A stretch of DNA of 5,267 nucleotides from an uncultured Spirochaetaceae bacterium (lineage in GTDB: Bacteria > Spirochaetota > Spirochaetia > Treponematales > Treponemataceae), in contig CACYDQ010000180.1 in the NCBI GenBank assembly GCA_902773215.1, positions 1 through 5,267 on the forward strand, in the 5' to 3' direction. Below the pieces are notes generated by a model. The model was given only the letters and a program-made list of their open reading frames with translations, did no database searches and was not told the DNA's origin. Both the position numbers and the translations under genes were made by a program. Numbering within the stretch: the first letter of the stretch is position 1; each line of letters opens with the position of its first letter. Below, one piece after another: positions 5,204 to 5,267 of this stretch.

Positions 5204-5267
5204 GCTGACAGCCGTCCCTGTGGCTGCGCAGCCGTAGGCTGACAGCCGTCCCTGTGGCTGCGCAGCC
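5194..5267. repeat. 34-bp perfect tandem repeat made of paired hairpins, continuing past the window
   Basis: Two exact copies (5195-5228, 5229-5262) plus 5 bases of a third are visible, with no mismatches. Each unit is a hairpin CAGCC-GTA-GGCTG (5195-5207), one A, a second hairpin CAGCC-GTCCCTGT-GGCTG (5209-5226), and CG. Unit junctions form the perfect palindrome GGCTGCGCAGCC (5222-5233, 5256-5267). The repeat begins inside the SDR gene and supplies its last two codons and TAG stop (5201-5203); the bases just before it (GGCTG, 5189-5193) extend the alternating pattern. There is no T tract, so it is not a standard terminator, and there are no unique spacers, so it is not a CRISPR array. Copy number and role cannot be judged because the right end is cut. 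Confidence 0.9.

Noticed and set aside
5195..5226. Intrinsic terminator after the dehydrogenase
   Set aside because: Hairpins exist, but the stems are only 5 bp and no T-rich tract follows within the window.
5195..5267. CRISPR array at the right edge
   Set aside because: The units are contiguous and identical with no unique spacers, and the period equals the repeat length, so it is a plain tandem repeat.

Overview
The window is GC-rich (roughly 60% by eye), tightly packed and clearly bacterial. The mix of genes, namely a hybrid kinase carrying receiver and HPt domains, an output-less tandem receiver protein, a PadR regulator with a HAAS/DUF1700-like membrane partner, and an apparently leaderless short-chain dehydrogenase, fits a host-associated anaerobe. 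A Treponema-like spirochaete is my best guess, but a GC-rich Clostridia or Synergistetes relative cannot be excluded from sequence alone.

Layout: four genes lie on the minus strand and one on the plus strand. Read in the direction of transcription, the minus strand carries a sensor hybrid histidine kinase (4380 to 1894), a two-receiver response regulator (1897 to 1079), a PadR-type repressor (955 to 608) and a membrane protein with a helical N-terminal prefix domain (611 to beyond the left edge). The kinase and regulator overlap by ATGA, and so do PadR and the membrane protein, so each pair looks like a translationally coupled two-gene unit. The 123-bp gap between the pairs (956-1078) is a local AT-rich island. 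It holds a good promoter, a perfect 10-bp inverted repeat lying across it (the likely PadR autorepression operator), and a strong Shine-Dalgarno that fixes a GTG start. I see no convincing terminator in that gap, so read-through from the kinase unit is possible.

On the right, a 109-bp divergent intergenic region (4381-4489) separates the kinase from a plus-strand short-chain dehydrogenase/reductase (4490-5203). Both directions have recognisable promoters, and the dehydrogenase promoter is so close to its ATG that the mRNA is probably leaderless. The last codons of the dehydrogenase, including its stop, lie inside a perfect 34-bp tandem repeat (5194-5267) that runs off the window. Each repeat unit is built from two small hairpins with the same CAGCC/GGCTG stem.

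How the genes work together (inference): the kinase has every domain of a multistep phosphorelay (H215 to D519 to H681), and the next gene supplies a terminal receiver (D195) without a DNA-binding or enzymatic output. It probably acts through protein-protein contact. PadR and its membrane partner form a separate, self-regulated envelope-type module. I do not see a wholly new system. The most notable items are the paired-hairpin tandem repeat, the tandem pseudo-receiver/receiver protein, the PadR operator architecture, and the leaderless dehydrogenase with a non-canonical catalytic tetrad.
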